Positions 46,201-53,913 of a stretch of 64,000 nucleotides of DNA are shown here, piece by piece. The translations under genes were made by a program, and so were the position numbers. The notes under the pieces are model-generated. The model searched no databases, was not told the origin of the DNA, and saw only the letters and a program-made list of their open reading frames with translations. This stretch comes from VRUE01 sp963816785 (GTDB lineage Bacteria; Actinomycetota; Thermoleophilia; Solirubrobacterales; 70-9). Location: positions 1,426,001 through 1,490,000 of the forward strand of contig CAWFLL010000004.1 in the NCBI GenBank assembly GCA_963816785.1, given 5' to 3'. Within the stretch, counting starts at the first letter, position 1; each line of letters starts with the position of its first letter.

Positions 46201-46614
46201 GAAGTCGGCGATGACCAGCGCCCGCCGGGGCCCGGGCCGGAGGCGGTTGACAGAGCCGCGATCCCAGGGCGACAGCGTCGTCACCTTCGGGTCGCTGGCG
46301 CGCAGGGCGCGGACGAGGTTCGGCCCCTGCCTGTCGATTTCGTCGGCCGGGCCCTGGAGGAGGATCGCGAACAGAGCGGTGTCCCCGAAGTTCTCGCGCA
46401 GCATGTCGTTGGCTTCGGAGGCCGGCGTGCCGGAGATGTCGAGGGAGGTCGGGCTGAGCTTCTCCTGGACCTGGAAGCCGAGGGTCGCGAGTACGGCGAC
46501 GATCACGGCAAAAACGGCGAGGACGCCGCGCGGGTACCGCAGTAGCAGCGGCGGGCGCGCATCACCGTTCTCGGACGGCGCACCGCGCCGATCCCTACTC
46601 CTCCTCAGTCGCAC
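43297..46614 (-). CDS. MMPL/RND family transporter with large helical insert
   Basis: 1105 residues with about 11-12 membrane helices in two sets. The first helix block follows an N-terminal helix and outside domain; GLALGVDYALLMVSRFREEL and FGLSIDYAVFLLVRMRERYE are the two proton-relay helix motifs with Asp-Tyr. Between the sets, about residues 480-800 form a helical insert of repeated short amphipathic units (GARRLGEGADE, GSDELADGAETL, GIAELGEGATSL). MMPL proteins export lipids or lipoglycans using proton flow. It is co-oriented with and just upstream of the six MCE genes. No indels are seen in its 3.3 kb. Confidence 0.88.
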   Translation of the reverse strand: MRLRRSRDRRGAPSENGDARPPLLLRYPRGVLAVFAVIVAVLATLGFQVQEKLSPTSLDISGTPASEANDMLRENFGDTALFAILLQGPADEIDRQGPNLVRALRASDPKVTTLSPWDRGSVNRLRPGPRRALVIADFHTDIATAVKESVDQLNALLAREVKPPVRVTQSGFPTLSRALQDESIDASERAELIALPVLLVVLLLVFRSPIAAAIPLAFGAITVFISSGVLTIVTKWVSVDAFALTVCTMMGLALGVDYALLMVSRFREELAGGADPKVAAVTTRHTAGRTTVFAGSTLIAAMLVALFIVPGALLASLAATVILVVILSVSVAVIAGPAVLTLLGANINRWRVGRPQSYQDESSGLMAIVGAALRRPALVCIVVGAVVLALATPAIGLKTGPPSPEQLSHHNQARKDAELINRTIAPGFDAPFVVVAEADDGPITTPDRLDALRKWQDKVAAIPGVQVVIGPEQVSKSVAPLREAGNGLLVEKGGPVGNLEQLGRNLKRAARGVARLRGGISEATQGAGLLVQGSGTTEEGALRLASGLATATAGSEEAVGALDQFATGARRLGEGADEVTKGQEEALGGAEFIGSSMNDLEANVRNNGLRRARKLQKKLTKTAHDELDTLKSPAVAADAQLKSAIQLLEGMTVGKTDPNYNATFDAVRRAAAQVSEVFAGLDRLQARLIKDSEQAREVSFWFVTAIDGIETNAKRIEELAGGLRELKAADERLAKGSDELADGAETLATESRKLEEGLGRLGAGAARLAAGIAELGEGATSLQVGLSGAFTDSYPLQTGLRRGAVRVTMNGNQTREQTDQLRHQSPGIFDSGYFVLSALDGANPRLRRQASEAVDLDGGGQAATVTIFTRYTFNSPGSIALNKTLEGEASELADETGLSTGVAGGAAQVNEYSKVTRERIPVIILAITIATFLILVLILRAIPLAAIAVGLNLATVGVAFGVLTLLFNVPEDLPLGGHTYVDAVGATMIFGIVFGLSIDYAVFLLVRMRERYEEDGDNGAAIEFGLEKTARVITGAAAIMMAVFIAFAGAPIANVSQLGIGLTVAVFLDATVVRIVFLPALMLLLGERVWWYPRFLDRITPRLNV

Positions 46615-46730
46615 GCCTGGTAGTTTGCCGGTAGGGACACGGGTGGGGCTACAGAAATGCGGAAGTTTCTGTTAAGGAAGCCTGAACACGGCGGCCTATT
46701 TTGCCCCTGGACTGCCATCCTCGGAATGAC

Positions 46731-47498
46731 GTGAAACTGCGCCTCTCGACTTACGTGCTGGTTGCGATCTTGCTGCTACTGGTCGCCGCCATGGCTGACG
46801 CGGCGATGGTCAGGGTCGGAAGAATAGTGCTGCGTGCCGACGGGGGGTTCACGCCTCAGGCCCTCCCCCGCCACGCCTACGCGCCGATCTCCTTCCGGGG
46901 CTACGCCAACGTCGAATCGACCGACTCGGAGCCGGTGCCGGCGCTGCGGCATTTCAGGCTCGAATTCGACCGCGACGGTCGGCTCAGCACCAAGGGCCTG
47001 CCGGTCTGCCAGCCGTCCCAACTCGCCGGCACCACGCCGGAGGCAGCCAGGCGGCTCTGCGGGAAGGCGACGGTCGGCTCCGGGACGGTCGCCGCCTCGC
47101 TCAGCGACCCGGGCCTCCGCGGCGTGATGCTGCGCTCGCCGCTGAGCCTCTTCAACGGCCCTCGAATCGGAGGCAACGCGACCGTCATCGCCCATGCGCG
47201 GTCGCTCGTCCCTCGCCCTCAGACGTATGTGGTCGTGATCACGATCGAACGCCGGCATGGGGCCTTCTCCTACCGCGCCTCGGGCGACATCCCGGAATTC
47301 GCCGAAGGCACCGGCTCGCTGATCCACCTCGAGGCCGAAGTCGGCCGCCGCTACCGTGCCGGCGGCGTCAGGCGCAGCTACGTCTCGGCCCGCTGCAGCG
47401 ACAGCATCTTCGAGACCCGCGGCCGCTTTGAATTCGCGGACCCCGAGGCGACCGTGATCGAAGGCAGCGTCTTCAAGGGCTGCACCCCCATTCCGTAG
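46731..47498 (+). CDS. Secreted four-cysteine protein, paralogue B
   Basis: 255 residues from GTG. A signal peptide or anchor (YVLVAILLLLVAAMADAA) precedes VGRIVLRADGGFTPQALPRH. The four Cys are in GLPVCQPSQL, AARRLCGKATVG, SARCSDSIF and FKGCTPIP, collinear with paralogue A at 32167. FNG, GSGT/GKGT and GSL motifs also match. It is divergent from the MMPL gene (116 bases apart) and flanks the MCE-MMPL locus on the other side from paralogue A. Function unknown. Confidence 0.75.
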   Translation: MKLRLSTYVLVAILLLLVAAMADAAMVRVGRIVLRADGGFTPQALPRHAYAPISFRGYANVESTDSEPVPALRHFRLEFDRDGRLSTKGLPVCQPSQLAGTTPEAARRLCGKATVGSGTVAASLSDPGLRGVMLRSPLSLFNGPRIGGNATVIAHARSLVPRPQTYVVVITIERRHGAFSYRASGDIPEFAEGTGSLIHLEAEVGRRYRAGGVRRSYVSARCSDSIFETRGRFEFADPEATVIEGSVFKGCTPIP

Positions 47499-47552
47499 CG
47501 CGGGTCCCTGGCCTGAGCAGCCCGCGCCGCCTTCCTATACTTGCCGTTCCCA

Positions 47553-47625
47553 GGGCCGTTAGCTCAGTTGGTAGAGCAGGAGACTCTTAATCTCAAGGTC
47601 GAAGGTTCGATCCCTTCACGGCCCA
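47553..47625 (+). tRNA. tRNA-Lys, anticodon CTT
   Basis: A 73-base cloverleaf with acceptor GGGCCGT/ACGGCCC, D-arm AGCTCAGTTGGTAGAGC, anticodon loop CTCTTAA (CTT), variable AAGGT and T-arm GGTTCGATCC. Discriminator A follows; CCA is not encoded. Confidence 0.95.
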
Positions 47626-47630
47626 TCTCG

Positions 47631-48281
47631 ATGACTGCCGGCGCCCCCCGCGACAGCTTTTCCAGGTACGCGCCGCTGTCGGGATTGGCCGTCTTCGTCC
47701 TCTTTGCCGTCGGCAACGCCCTCTGGTCGATCGACATCCCCGCCACCGACGCTCCCGGCAGCGAGCTCGTCGGGTTCTACGAAGATCGGTCGACCCAGAT
47801 CATCGTCGGCGCCAGCATCAGCATGCTCTCGATCGTTCCCTTCGTCTGGTTCAGTGCCCTGCTCCGCGACCGGCTCGAGCTCGAACTCGGGGACCGCGGG
47901 GCCTCGCTGCCGACCGCCGCGTTCGGCGGCGCGATCATGGCCTTCACCGTCGGGCTCGGTGCGGAGACCATCAACATGGCGGGGGCCCTGCGGGCCGCGA
48001 GCGACGGAGGCATCGGCCCGGACGCCGCCCAGGCCTACTTCGACATCTCCCAGATCCTCGGGTTCAACGCGGCCGGTGTCGGCCTCGCGACGATGATCGC
48101 GGCGACCGCCGTCGCCAGCCTGCGGGGCTCCCGAGTGTTGCCGCGGACGCTGGCCGTGCCGGCTTTGATCCTGGCGGCGACGCTGCTTGTGCCGGTGGTG
48201 GTCCGGTTCACCCTCGTGCTCGCGATCCTGCTGCTCCCCCTCTACAGCATCCGCCTCTACCGCCTGGCGAACCAGGACTGA
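47631..48281 (+). CDS. Membrane protein of unknown function
   Basis: 216 residues from an ATG directly after the tRNA. About six hydrophobic segments (around 19-38, 58-80, 96-116, 140-160, 172-190, 195-212). A loop with ETINMAGALRAASDGGIGPDAAQAYFDISQ separates helices. The layout resembles DUF4386-type proteins, but there is no catalytic motif. Its end is convergent with the TPR-like gene. Confidence 0.7.
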   Translation: MTAGAPRDSFSRYAPLSGLAVFVLFAVGNALWSIDIPATDAPGSELVGFYEDRSTQIIVGASISMLSIVPFVWFSALLRDRLELELGDRGASLPTAAFGGAIMAFTVGLGAETINMAGALRAASDGGIGPDAAQAYFDISQILGFNAAGVGLATMIAATAVASLRGSRVLPRTLAVPALILAATLLVPVVVRFTLVLAILLLPLYSIRLYRLANQD

Positions 48282-48301
48282 AGCGACCGGACGTCGCAGT
48301 T

Positions 48302-49114
48302 CTACGGCGCCAGGGTGGTGCCGCTGCCGCCCGAGAGGCCGCCGAGCGGATTCTGCAGCTGTTCCTTGCCCTGCTTGGCCTGCTGTTTGGCCAGCTTCCG
48401 CCGCTGTTTGTCCCAGTTCTTGGCCCGTTTGCGGTAGCTCGCCATCTGCTGTTCGACGCCTTTGACCTGGGACTTCGAGGGCGCCGCCTCCGCCGCCTGT
48501 GCGGCGGTCTTGTCACCGGCCTTGAATTCGCCGTTGAAGTACTCGAAGATCGCCAGCGTGCTGAGCGTGTTCAGGTTCGGGCTCGCCGCGGCGGCGACCC
48601 GTTGGGCCTTGGTTGCCTGCGCGATGTTTTCTTCGATGTCGCCGAGCGTTTCGCCTCGTTCCGCGACGCTGAAGTAGGTGCTCGCGACAAGCGCCGCGGT
48701 GGTCGGGTTCGCCTCGCTGCCCGCCAGCTTCAGATAGCGGGCCCAGGCTTCCTGGCCCGCTTCGTACTGTTCGATCGACTCCGGGGTCAGGACCGGCGTC
48801 GCAGTCGCCGGGTCTTCCTCGGCGAGCGCTCTTCCCGCCCCGATCCTGGTTCGGATCAGCGACAGCAGAAGCTCTTCGTTCTTGGGGTCCTTCGCCAGCC
48901 GGCCTTCGACCCGGTCGACCTGTTCTTCGTAGACCTCCGCCGCGCTGCTGCCGCCACTGCTGGTGCCGAGCAGTTCGCCGATGTTGAACGGGCCGACGGC
49001 GACGAAGAGGCTCGCGCCCATCAGCAGCGCAAGGATCGCGTAGACGACGCGGATCACGTTTTTGCGCCGCCCCCTGATATCGAACAGCATCCGCCGCTCT
49101 TCGCCTGGCGCCAT
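48302..49114 (-). CDS. Membrane-anchored TPR-like protein downstream of tatC
   Basis: 270 residues. One membrane helix (about 20-41) after a short cytosolic start, then an extracytoplasmic region with tandem helices: EEQVDRVEGRLAKDPKNEELLLSL, EQYEAGQEAWARYLKLAG, ATSTYF-type repeats and AIFEYFNGEFKAGDKTAAQA. These look like degenerate tetratricopeptide units. A Lys/Gln-rich end closes it. It begins eight bases after tatC, so it may help a Tat or assembly task; that is inference. Confidence 0.7.
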   Translation of the reverse strand: MAPGEERRMLFDIRGRRKNVIRVVYAILALLMGASLFVAVGPFNIGELLGTSSGGSSAAEVYEEQVDRVEGRLAKDPKNEELLLSLIRTRIGAGRALAEEDPATATPVLTPESIEQYEAGQEAWARYLKLAGSEANPTTAALVASTYFSVAERGETLGDIEENIAQATKAQRVAAAASPNLNTLSTLAIFEYFNGEFKAGDKTAAQAAEAAPSKSQVKGVEQQMASYRKRAKNWDKQRRKLAKQQAKQGKEQLQNPLGGLSGGSGTTLAP

Positions 49115-49121
49115 CAGCCTG

Positions 49122-49895
49122 TCATCGCTCCTGCGTAGATGGTTTGACCGTTCCTCCCGCCGTCCCCCGCCTCTCGAAGGCCCGGGCCAGCAAGATACTC
49201 AACTCGAACAGGACCACGAGCGGGACCATCTCGATCAGCATCGACACCGGGTCGATTCCCGGCAGGGCCGCGGCCAGGATCGCGATCCCGAGATAGGCGT
49301 AGCGCCTGTTCGCGCTCAGCTGCGAGACACTGACGATCCCGAGCCGGGTGACGGCGATCACCGCCAGCGGCAGCTCGAAGATCAGCCCCCCGGCCAACAT
49401 CGTGGTCGAGAAGAAGCTGTAGTAGTCGCGGGCACGGACCTGGACCGCGAACTCGCTCTCGTTGAATCCGAGCAGGAACTTCACCGCGGGGGGCATCACC
49501 ACGAAGTATGCGAATGCGACTCCGGCGAGGAACAGGATCGGGGCGAGGAACAGGATCGGCGTCAGTGTCCGTCGCTCCGCCGCGCTGAACGCCGGCAGCA
49601 CGTAGGCGTACACCTGGTAGATGAGGACCGGCATCGCCAGCACGATCGCCCCGTAGGCGGCGACCGTCACGGTGGTCGTGAAGGGCTCGGTGACCCCGAA
49701 GGTCAGCAGCCGCTGGTGCTCGGGGGGCAGCGGGTCGGAGGCGATATCGAGCAGCAGCGAGCTCTGCCAGAAGCAGAGCGCCAGGGCGACGCCGAGGGCG
49801 GCGAGGCAGACGATGATCCGGTTGCGCAGCTCGTCGAGGTGCTCGACAAGGGTGAGCTGATCCTCGTGGGAAACCGGCCTGACGCGGCGGGGCAT
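49122..49895 (-). CDS. tatC: Sec-independent protein translocase TatC
   Basis: 257 residues, six membrane helices. The N-terminal motif LVEHLDELRNRI binds twin-arginine signals, and FAYFVVMPPAVKFLLGF contains the conserved helix-3 to loop region. It forms the receptor part of the Tat pathway. tatA is ten bases upstream in the same operon. A Tat-type Rieske protein is encoded 4 kb away. Confidence 0.93.
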   Translation of the reverse strand: MPRRVRPVSHEDQLTLVEHLDELRNRIIVCLAALGVALALCFWQSSLLLDIASDPLPPEHQRLLTFGVTEPFTTTVTVAAYGAIVLAMPVLIYQVYAYVLPAFSAAERRTLTPILFLAPILFLAGVAFAYFVVMPPAVKFLLGFNESEFAVQVRARDYYSFFSTTMLAGGLIFELPLAVIAVTRLGIVSVSQLSANRRYAYLGIAILAAALPGIDPVSMLIEMVPLVVLFELSILLARAFERRGTAGGTVKPSTQER

Positions 49896-49904
49896 CGTGC
49901 CCGC

Positions 49905-50129
49905 CTAGGGACGTTTGGGGGCAACCGGCTCGCCCTCGCCGGCCTCGATCTCCTGCGGTGAGGCTTTGTCGCCGTCGTCATCGTGGTCGTCGCCGCCGAT
50001 CGAACCGCGGAACTCGCGGATCCCCTTCCCGAGAGAGCGCCCCAGTTCGGGCAGTCGCTTCGGCCCGAACACGATCAGGGCGATGATCAGGACGATTGCG
50101 ATCTCCAGCGGACCGATGTTGCCAAGCAT
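49905..50129 (-). CDS. tatA: Twin-arginine translocase subunit TatA
   Basis: 74 residues: N-terminal helix LGNIGPLEIAIVLIIALIVFG (about 1-22), hinge GPKRLPELGRSLGKGIREF, acidic tail with DDHDDDGDK. It oligomerises into the Tat pore. It begins the tatA-tatC run. Confidence 0.93.
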   Translation of the reverse strand: MLGNIGPLEIAIVLIIALIVFGPKRLPELGRSLGKGIREFRGSIGGDDHDDDGDKASPQEIEAGEGEPVAPKRP

Positions 50130-50258
50130 TGACCCATGGTAACGGGCGTCCAGGCCGGGGGTGCTGGGGATCTTGCACTACCCGAAACTTGTGTTTTCTG
50201 CCTAAATCGTCGCAATAGTGCGAATGGAGTTCCTCCCGCGCGCGTTCGATAGATAACC

Positions 50259-50591
50259 ATGGCCTACGCGAGCCGCACAGGGACGAGGACAGCCACCGGG
50301 CTCCATGTCTGCCCGCAGTGCGGTTCGACCCTGGTCCAGCCCACCCGATGGGAGCAGGCGGACGAGCGCGGGCGCTGGCGCCTCTGGCGGCGCTGCCCTG
50401 AGTGCGAGTGGCGCTGCGACGGCGTTCACGGCGAGAGCGAGATCGACTCCTTCGACGAGGCGCTCGACCTCGGGACCGAGGCCCTCTCCGAGAACCTGCG
50501 AGCGATAGTCCGCGAGAACATGGAGTGGGTCGCCGACACCTTCGCCGCCGCCCTCGCCGCGGATCTCATCACCGCCGACGATTTTTCCTAG
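50259..50591 (+). CDS. Zinc-ribbon protein
   Basis: 110 residues. A two-CxxC zinc ribbon (VCPQCGS and RCPECEW, about residues 18-50) is followed by an acidic helical tail (EIDSFDEALDLGTEALSENL). No enzyme motif. Perhaps a DNA- or RNA-associated adaptor. Its stop and the stop of the polyprenyl synthase gene overlap in CTAG. Confidence 0.7.
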   Translation: MAYASRTGTRTATGLHVCPQCGSTLVQPTRWEQADERGRWRLWRRCPECEWRCDGVHGESEIDSFDEALDLGTEALSENLRAIVRENMEWVADTFAAALAADLITADDFS

Positions 50592-51547
50592 CTGTAGCGG
50601 TCTACAACGCCGTCGGCGACGAGGTCGAGGAGGCGGCGCTGCTCGGGCTCGAAGTCGGCCTGCTGGAGCTGTCGCTTCGCGCTAGCCGCCATCTCCAGCG
50701 CGCGTGCGCGGACCCGGTCGAGGGCGCCGCTGGCGGCGATCCTGTCGCAGAGAGCCTCGGCCGAGGCGGCGTCGAGGGCGCGCAGGTCGACGGTGCCGAT
50801 CTCGGGGTCCTCTGCCGCTGCGTCGATCAGCGGCAGGGTCACGGTCCCGTCGAGGAGGTCGGTGCCGCGGGCCTTGCCCGTTCTCGAGGCCGGCCCCGAG
50901 ACGTCGAGCACGTCGTCGAGCAGCTGGAAAGCCAGGCCGATCTCGGAGCCAAAGGCGCCGACGGCGCTCTCGTCGCGGCCCATCCTGCAGGCGCACTCGA
51001 ACAGCGTCGCCGTCTTCAGCCGGCATCGCTCGAGGTAGCGCTGCTCCGAGATCGAGGTGTCGTAGGCGTCGTGGCGCTGGGCCAGCTCGCCCCGGGCCAG
51101 CGCCACCGAGGCAGCGGCGAGCAGCTCGATCGCCCGCGAGTCCCCCGGCCCGGCGAGGAGCGCGAAGGCGCGTGAGAAGAGGAGGTCGCCGACGCCGGTG
51201 GCGCGACCCCTGCCCGAGGCTGCGACGACGGTGGGACGGCCGCGGCGCAGCGCCGCGTCGTCGAGGACGTCGTCGTGGACCAGCGTTGCCATGTGGACCA
51301 GCTCGATCGCTGCCGCGGCGCGCACCTGGGGCTCCCCCCCGCTCTCGCCGGCGCAGAGCAAGGTGAGCATCGGCCGCAGCCGCTTCCCTCCGGCGTCGAG
51401 CGTCATCTCGGCGGCACTGCCGAGCGGCCCGCCGCCGGGCTGCTCGCGAAGCAGGTCCTCGACCTCGCCGAGCCGGGCCGGCAGCCAGCGGCTCGAGGCG
51501 TCGAGGACCGCAGTGACCGGCGGCGGCACTGCCGAGCGGCGCGTCAC
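50588..51547 (-). CDS. Polyprenyl diphosphate synthase (menaquinone side chain)
   Basis: 319 residues from a GTG overlapping the menG stop. The two aspartate-rich motifs are LVHDDVLDDAALRRGRP and FQLLDDVLDVSG; GGKRLRP is the IPP-binding motif. It is a trans-isoprenyl synthase of the heptaprenyl/octaprenyl type. Linkage with menG and the bc-complex genes points to menaquinone tail synthesis. Chain length cannot be read reliably. Confidence 0.9.
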   Translation of the reverse strand: MTRRSAVPPPVTAVLDASSRWLPARLGEVEDLLREQPGGGPLGSAAEMTLDAGGKRLRPMLTLLCAGESGGEPQVRAAAAIELVHMATLVHDDVLDDAALRRGRPTVVAASGRGRATGVGDLLFSRAFALLAGPGDSRAIELLAAASVALARGELAQRHDAYDTSISEQRYLERCRLKTATLFECACRMGRDESAVGAFGSEIGLAFQLLDDVLDVSGPASRTGKARGTDLLDGTVTLPLIDAAAEDPEIGTVDLRALDAASAEALCDRIAASGALDRVRARALEMAASAKRQLQQADFEPEQRRLLDLVADGVVDRYS

Positions 51548-52314
51548 TCCCGGATGCCGCTGTGGATCGTGACAATGCCGCCGGCGAGGATCGTGTACCT
51601 GATCTGCCCGAGGCCGGCCGCGTCCATCTTCGCCGCCAGCCCGCGAGGATCGGGGAAGCCGTGGACCGACTCGGCGAGGTACGAGTACGCGCCCGGGTCC
51701 CTGGTGAGCCGGCCGAGAACGGGGACGATCCGGTCGAACCAGATCGAGTAGAAGGTCGAGAACGGGGGGCGCCTCGGCTCGGTGAACTCGAGCACGACGA
51801 GACGGCCCCCGAAGCGTAGGACCCGGGTCATCTCGCGCAGGCCCTGGTCGCGGTCGGCGAAGTTGCGCACCCCGAATCCGACAGTGACGGCGTCGAAGCG
51901 GGCCGAGTCGTAGGGGAGCCGGAGCGCGTCCGCCCACTCGAATCGGACGCCGTCGGCCCCGCGCTTGGCCGCCTTCTCCCGGGCCAGGTCGAGCATCGGC
52001 TCCGAGAAGTCGCAGCCGACCACGTACCCACCCGGCGCGACCCGGTCGGCCAGCTCCAGGGTCAGGTCACCGGTTCCGCAGCAGACGTCGAGGGCGGAGT
52101 CGCCGACCCCGAGCTCGGCCCAGTCGGCCGCCCGTTCCCGCCAGCGATGGTGGAGGCCGGCGCTCATCACCGAGTTGAGGAGGTCGTAGCGAGACGCGAT
52201 CCGGTCGAACATCCGGTTGACCTGCCCCGCAAACTGGGCGGAGTCGCGGGAGGGCTTGGTGCTCGGGGTCATCGATTTGGTCGCCGCCTTGCGCGCGCCC
52301 GGTGCACCGAGCAC
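51544..52314 (-). CDS. menG: Demethylmenaquinone methyltransferase
   Basis: 256 residues (or 242 if started at the later ATG, MTPSTKPSRD). UbiE/MenG motifs: MFDRIASRYDLLNSVMS, DVCCGTGDLTLEL for SAM, FGVRNFADRDQGLREM and FYSIWFDRIVPVLGRL. It methylates demethylmenaquinol. GTG directly follows the stop of the cytochrome gene. It stands at the join of quinone synthesis and quinol oxidation genes. Confidence 0.92.
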   Translation of the reverse strand: MLGAPGARKAATKSMTPSTKPSRDSAQFAGQVNRMFDRIASRYDLLNSVMSAGLHHRWRERAADWAELGVGDSALDVCCGTGDLTLELADRVAPGGYVVGCDFSEPMLDLAREKAAKRGADGVRFEWADALRLPYDSARFDAVTVGFGVRNFADRDQGLREMTRVLRFGGRLVVLEFTEPRRPPFSTFYSIWFDRIVPVLGRLTRDPGAYSYLAESVHGFPDPRGLAAKMDAAGLGQIRYTILAGGIVTIHSGIRE

Positions 52315-53016
52315 TCAGTCGAGCGAGGCAAGGAAATCGGCGAGCTCGTTGAGCTTTTTCGGCGGCAGGTCGCGGAACGAGGGCATGATGCCCGGGCCGA
52401 TTTCCACCGAGCGGAGGATCGCTGCCCGGGGCACGCTCGCGGCGATGTGGGTCAGTTCCGGACCCGGCCCGTTGTTGCCATTCTCACCGAGTTTGTGGCA
52501 GGCGAGGCAGCCGGCGCCGGCGACGACCTCCTTGCCCGCCTCGTAGCGCGGCGCCACTTCCATCTCGATCTCGGTCGGCGAGCCGCCGGTGGCGCCGAGG
52601 TAGGTCAGGTAGGCCATCGCGACGATCGTCATCAGGCCGGCGGTGGTGGCGATCGGGCGGCGTCCGGGGTGGCGCTCCGGTCCGCGGTCGTAGAACGGCA
52701 GCAGGATCAGGAGCACTATGCAGACGGTCGGGATGCCGATCGTCGCGATCGGGACCAGCTCGGGCGGTTTGATCACCCGCAGCACCTCGAACAGGAAGAA
52801 GAAGTACCACTCGGGCCGCGGCACGTAGCTGGTCGAGGTCGGATCAGCCTTGGGGCCCTGCTCGGCGCCGAGGATGATCGCCATCACGATGATCACCCCG
52901 ACCACGATCGCCGCCATCGCCGAGTCCTTCAGCACCGCGTAGGGGTAGAAGGGCTTGCCCTTCTTCTTCAGCAGCTCGTATTCCTCCAGGTATGCCTGCT
53001 TGTCGGCGGGCTTCAT
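52315..53016 (-). CDS. Cytochrome b C-terminal domain fused to cytochrome c
   Basis: 233 residues. N-terminal part (about 1-125) resembles cytochrome b6-f subunit IV / the C-terminal half of cytochrome b: WYFFFLFEVLRVIKPPELVP and three helices. The C-terminal part (about 145-233) is a c-type cytochrome with heme-binding CLACHKLGENG and axial Met in GIMPSFRDLP. It accepts electrons from the Rieske/cytochrome b core. ATG overlaps the end of the cytochrome b gene. Confidence 0.9.
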   Translation of the reverse strand: MKPADKQAYLEEYELLKKKGKPFYPYAVLKDSAMAAIVVGVIIVMAIILGAEQGPKADPTSTSYVPRPEWYFFFLFEVLRVIKPPELVPIATIGIPTVCIVLLILLPFYDRGPERHPGRRPIATTAGLMTIVAMAYLTYLGATGGSPTEIEMEVAPRYEAGKEVVAGAGCLACHKLGENGNNGPGPELTHIAASVPRAAILRSVEIGPGIMPSFRDLPPKKLNELADFLASLD

Positions 53017-53903
53017 CGTCTTGACGCGGCTCCGTTGCCCTCGGCGCCGGCGTCGAGCTGGGCCAGCGGCGCGGCCACCTTCGGCTTATCGGCATGCACC
53101 CACGGTGGCGCGGTGGTGCCGAGCTTGACGACGAGGTACAGGTGGGCCCCGATCAGGGCGATGATCGCGCCCGGGAGAAGCAGCATGTGGATCGAGTAGA
53201 AGCGAGCCAGCGTCGTCGCCCCCAGCTCCGGGCCGGCGCGCAGGAAGTCGCTCAGGTAGGGACCGATGATCGGACCGGTGCCGTTGATGTTGATGCCGAC
53301 GACCGAGGCCCAGAAGGAACGCTGGTCGAAGGGAAGCAGGTAGCCGGTGAAGGCCATCGTCATCGTCAGGATCAGCAGCGTCACGCCGATCACCCAGTTC
53401 AGCTCGCGCGGGTACTTGTAGGCGCCGAAGAAGAAGGTCCGGCCCATGTGCAGGAAGATCAGGATCACCATCACGGTGGCGCCCCATTTGTGCATCCCGT
53501 GCACGAACTGGCCGAGGAAGACGTCGTTGTTGATGTGGGAGATCGAGGAGTAGGCCTCGGTCGGCGAGGGGACGTAGAACATCGCCAGGAATACCCCGGT
53601 CACGGCCTGCACGATGAAGGCGAAGAGCGTCGCCGAGCCGAGCGTGTAGAACCAGTTGGTCCCCTTCGGCACCTTGCGGTAGAGCATCCCGGTGAGGAAG
53701 CCCGTTGCCGCCGTCCGCTGGTCGACCCAGACGAGGACGTCGACGGGCGCCTCCTTGGCGCGGTCGCCGAGGCGCTGGGCGTCGGACGGGCGCTCCGGGG
53801 GCGAGGTCTTGAGGTCCGCCGGAGCGGAGCCCTTGGCTCCGTTGCCCGCGCCCGGCTTGGCCGGTTTCCGGAGGGGCGCGGGGATCAGCGAGTCGAGTTT
53901 CAT
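53013..53903 (-). CDS. Cytochrome b, N-terminal (PetB-like) subunit
   Basis: 296 residues. A long N-terminal extension (about 75 residues, Pro/Ala-rich) precedes four helices. FYTLGSATLFAFIVQAVTG, FVHGMHKWGATVMVILIFLHMGR with heme-ligand His, and TGYLLPFDQRSFWA are cytochrome b6-type motifs. It binds two b hemes and the menaquinol sites. The split cytochrome b (PetB + PetD-like) is a feature of this complex. Confidence 0.9.
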   Translation of the reverse strand: MKLDSLIPAPLRKPAKPGAGNGAKGSAPADLKTSPPERPSDAQRLGDRAKEAPVDVLVWVDQRTAATGFLTGMLYRKVPKGTNWFYTLGSATLFAFIVQAVTGVFLAMFYVPSPTEAYSSISHINNDVFLGQFVHGMHKWGATVMVILIFLHMGRTFFFGAYKYPRELNWVIGVTLLILTMTMAFTGYLLPFDQRSFWASVVGININGTGPIIGPYLSDFLRAGPELGATTLARFYSIHMLLLPGAIIALIGAHLYLVVKLGTTAPPWVHADKPKVAAPLAQLDAGAEGNGAASRR

Positions 53904-53913
53904 CGTCTACCTC

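Noticed and set aside
46640..46680. Inverted repeat CAGAAA-N8-TTTCTG upstream of paralogue B
   Set aside because: Six-base arms alone are too weak to call an operator, and no regulator gene is adjacent.
47553..47625. tRNA-Lys as an integration site for a 32-47 kb island
   Set aside because: I saw no integrase and no second copy of the tRNA 3' end near 32-34 kb. The MCE region has the same high GC as its surroundings.
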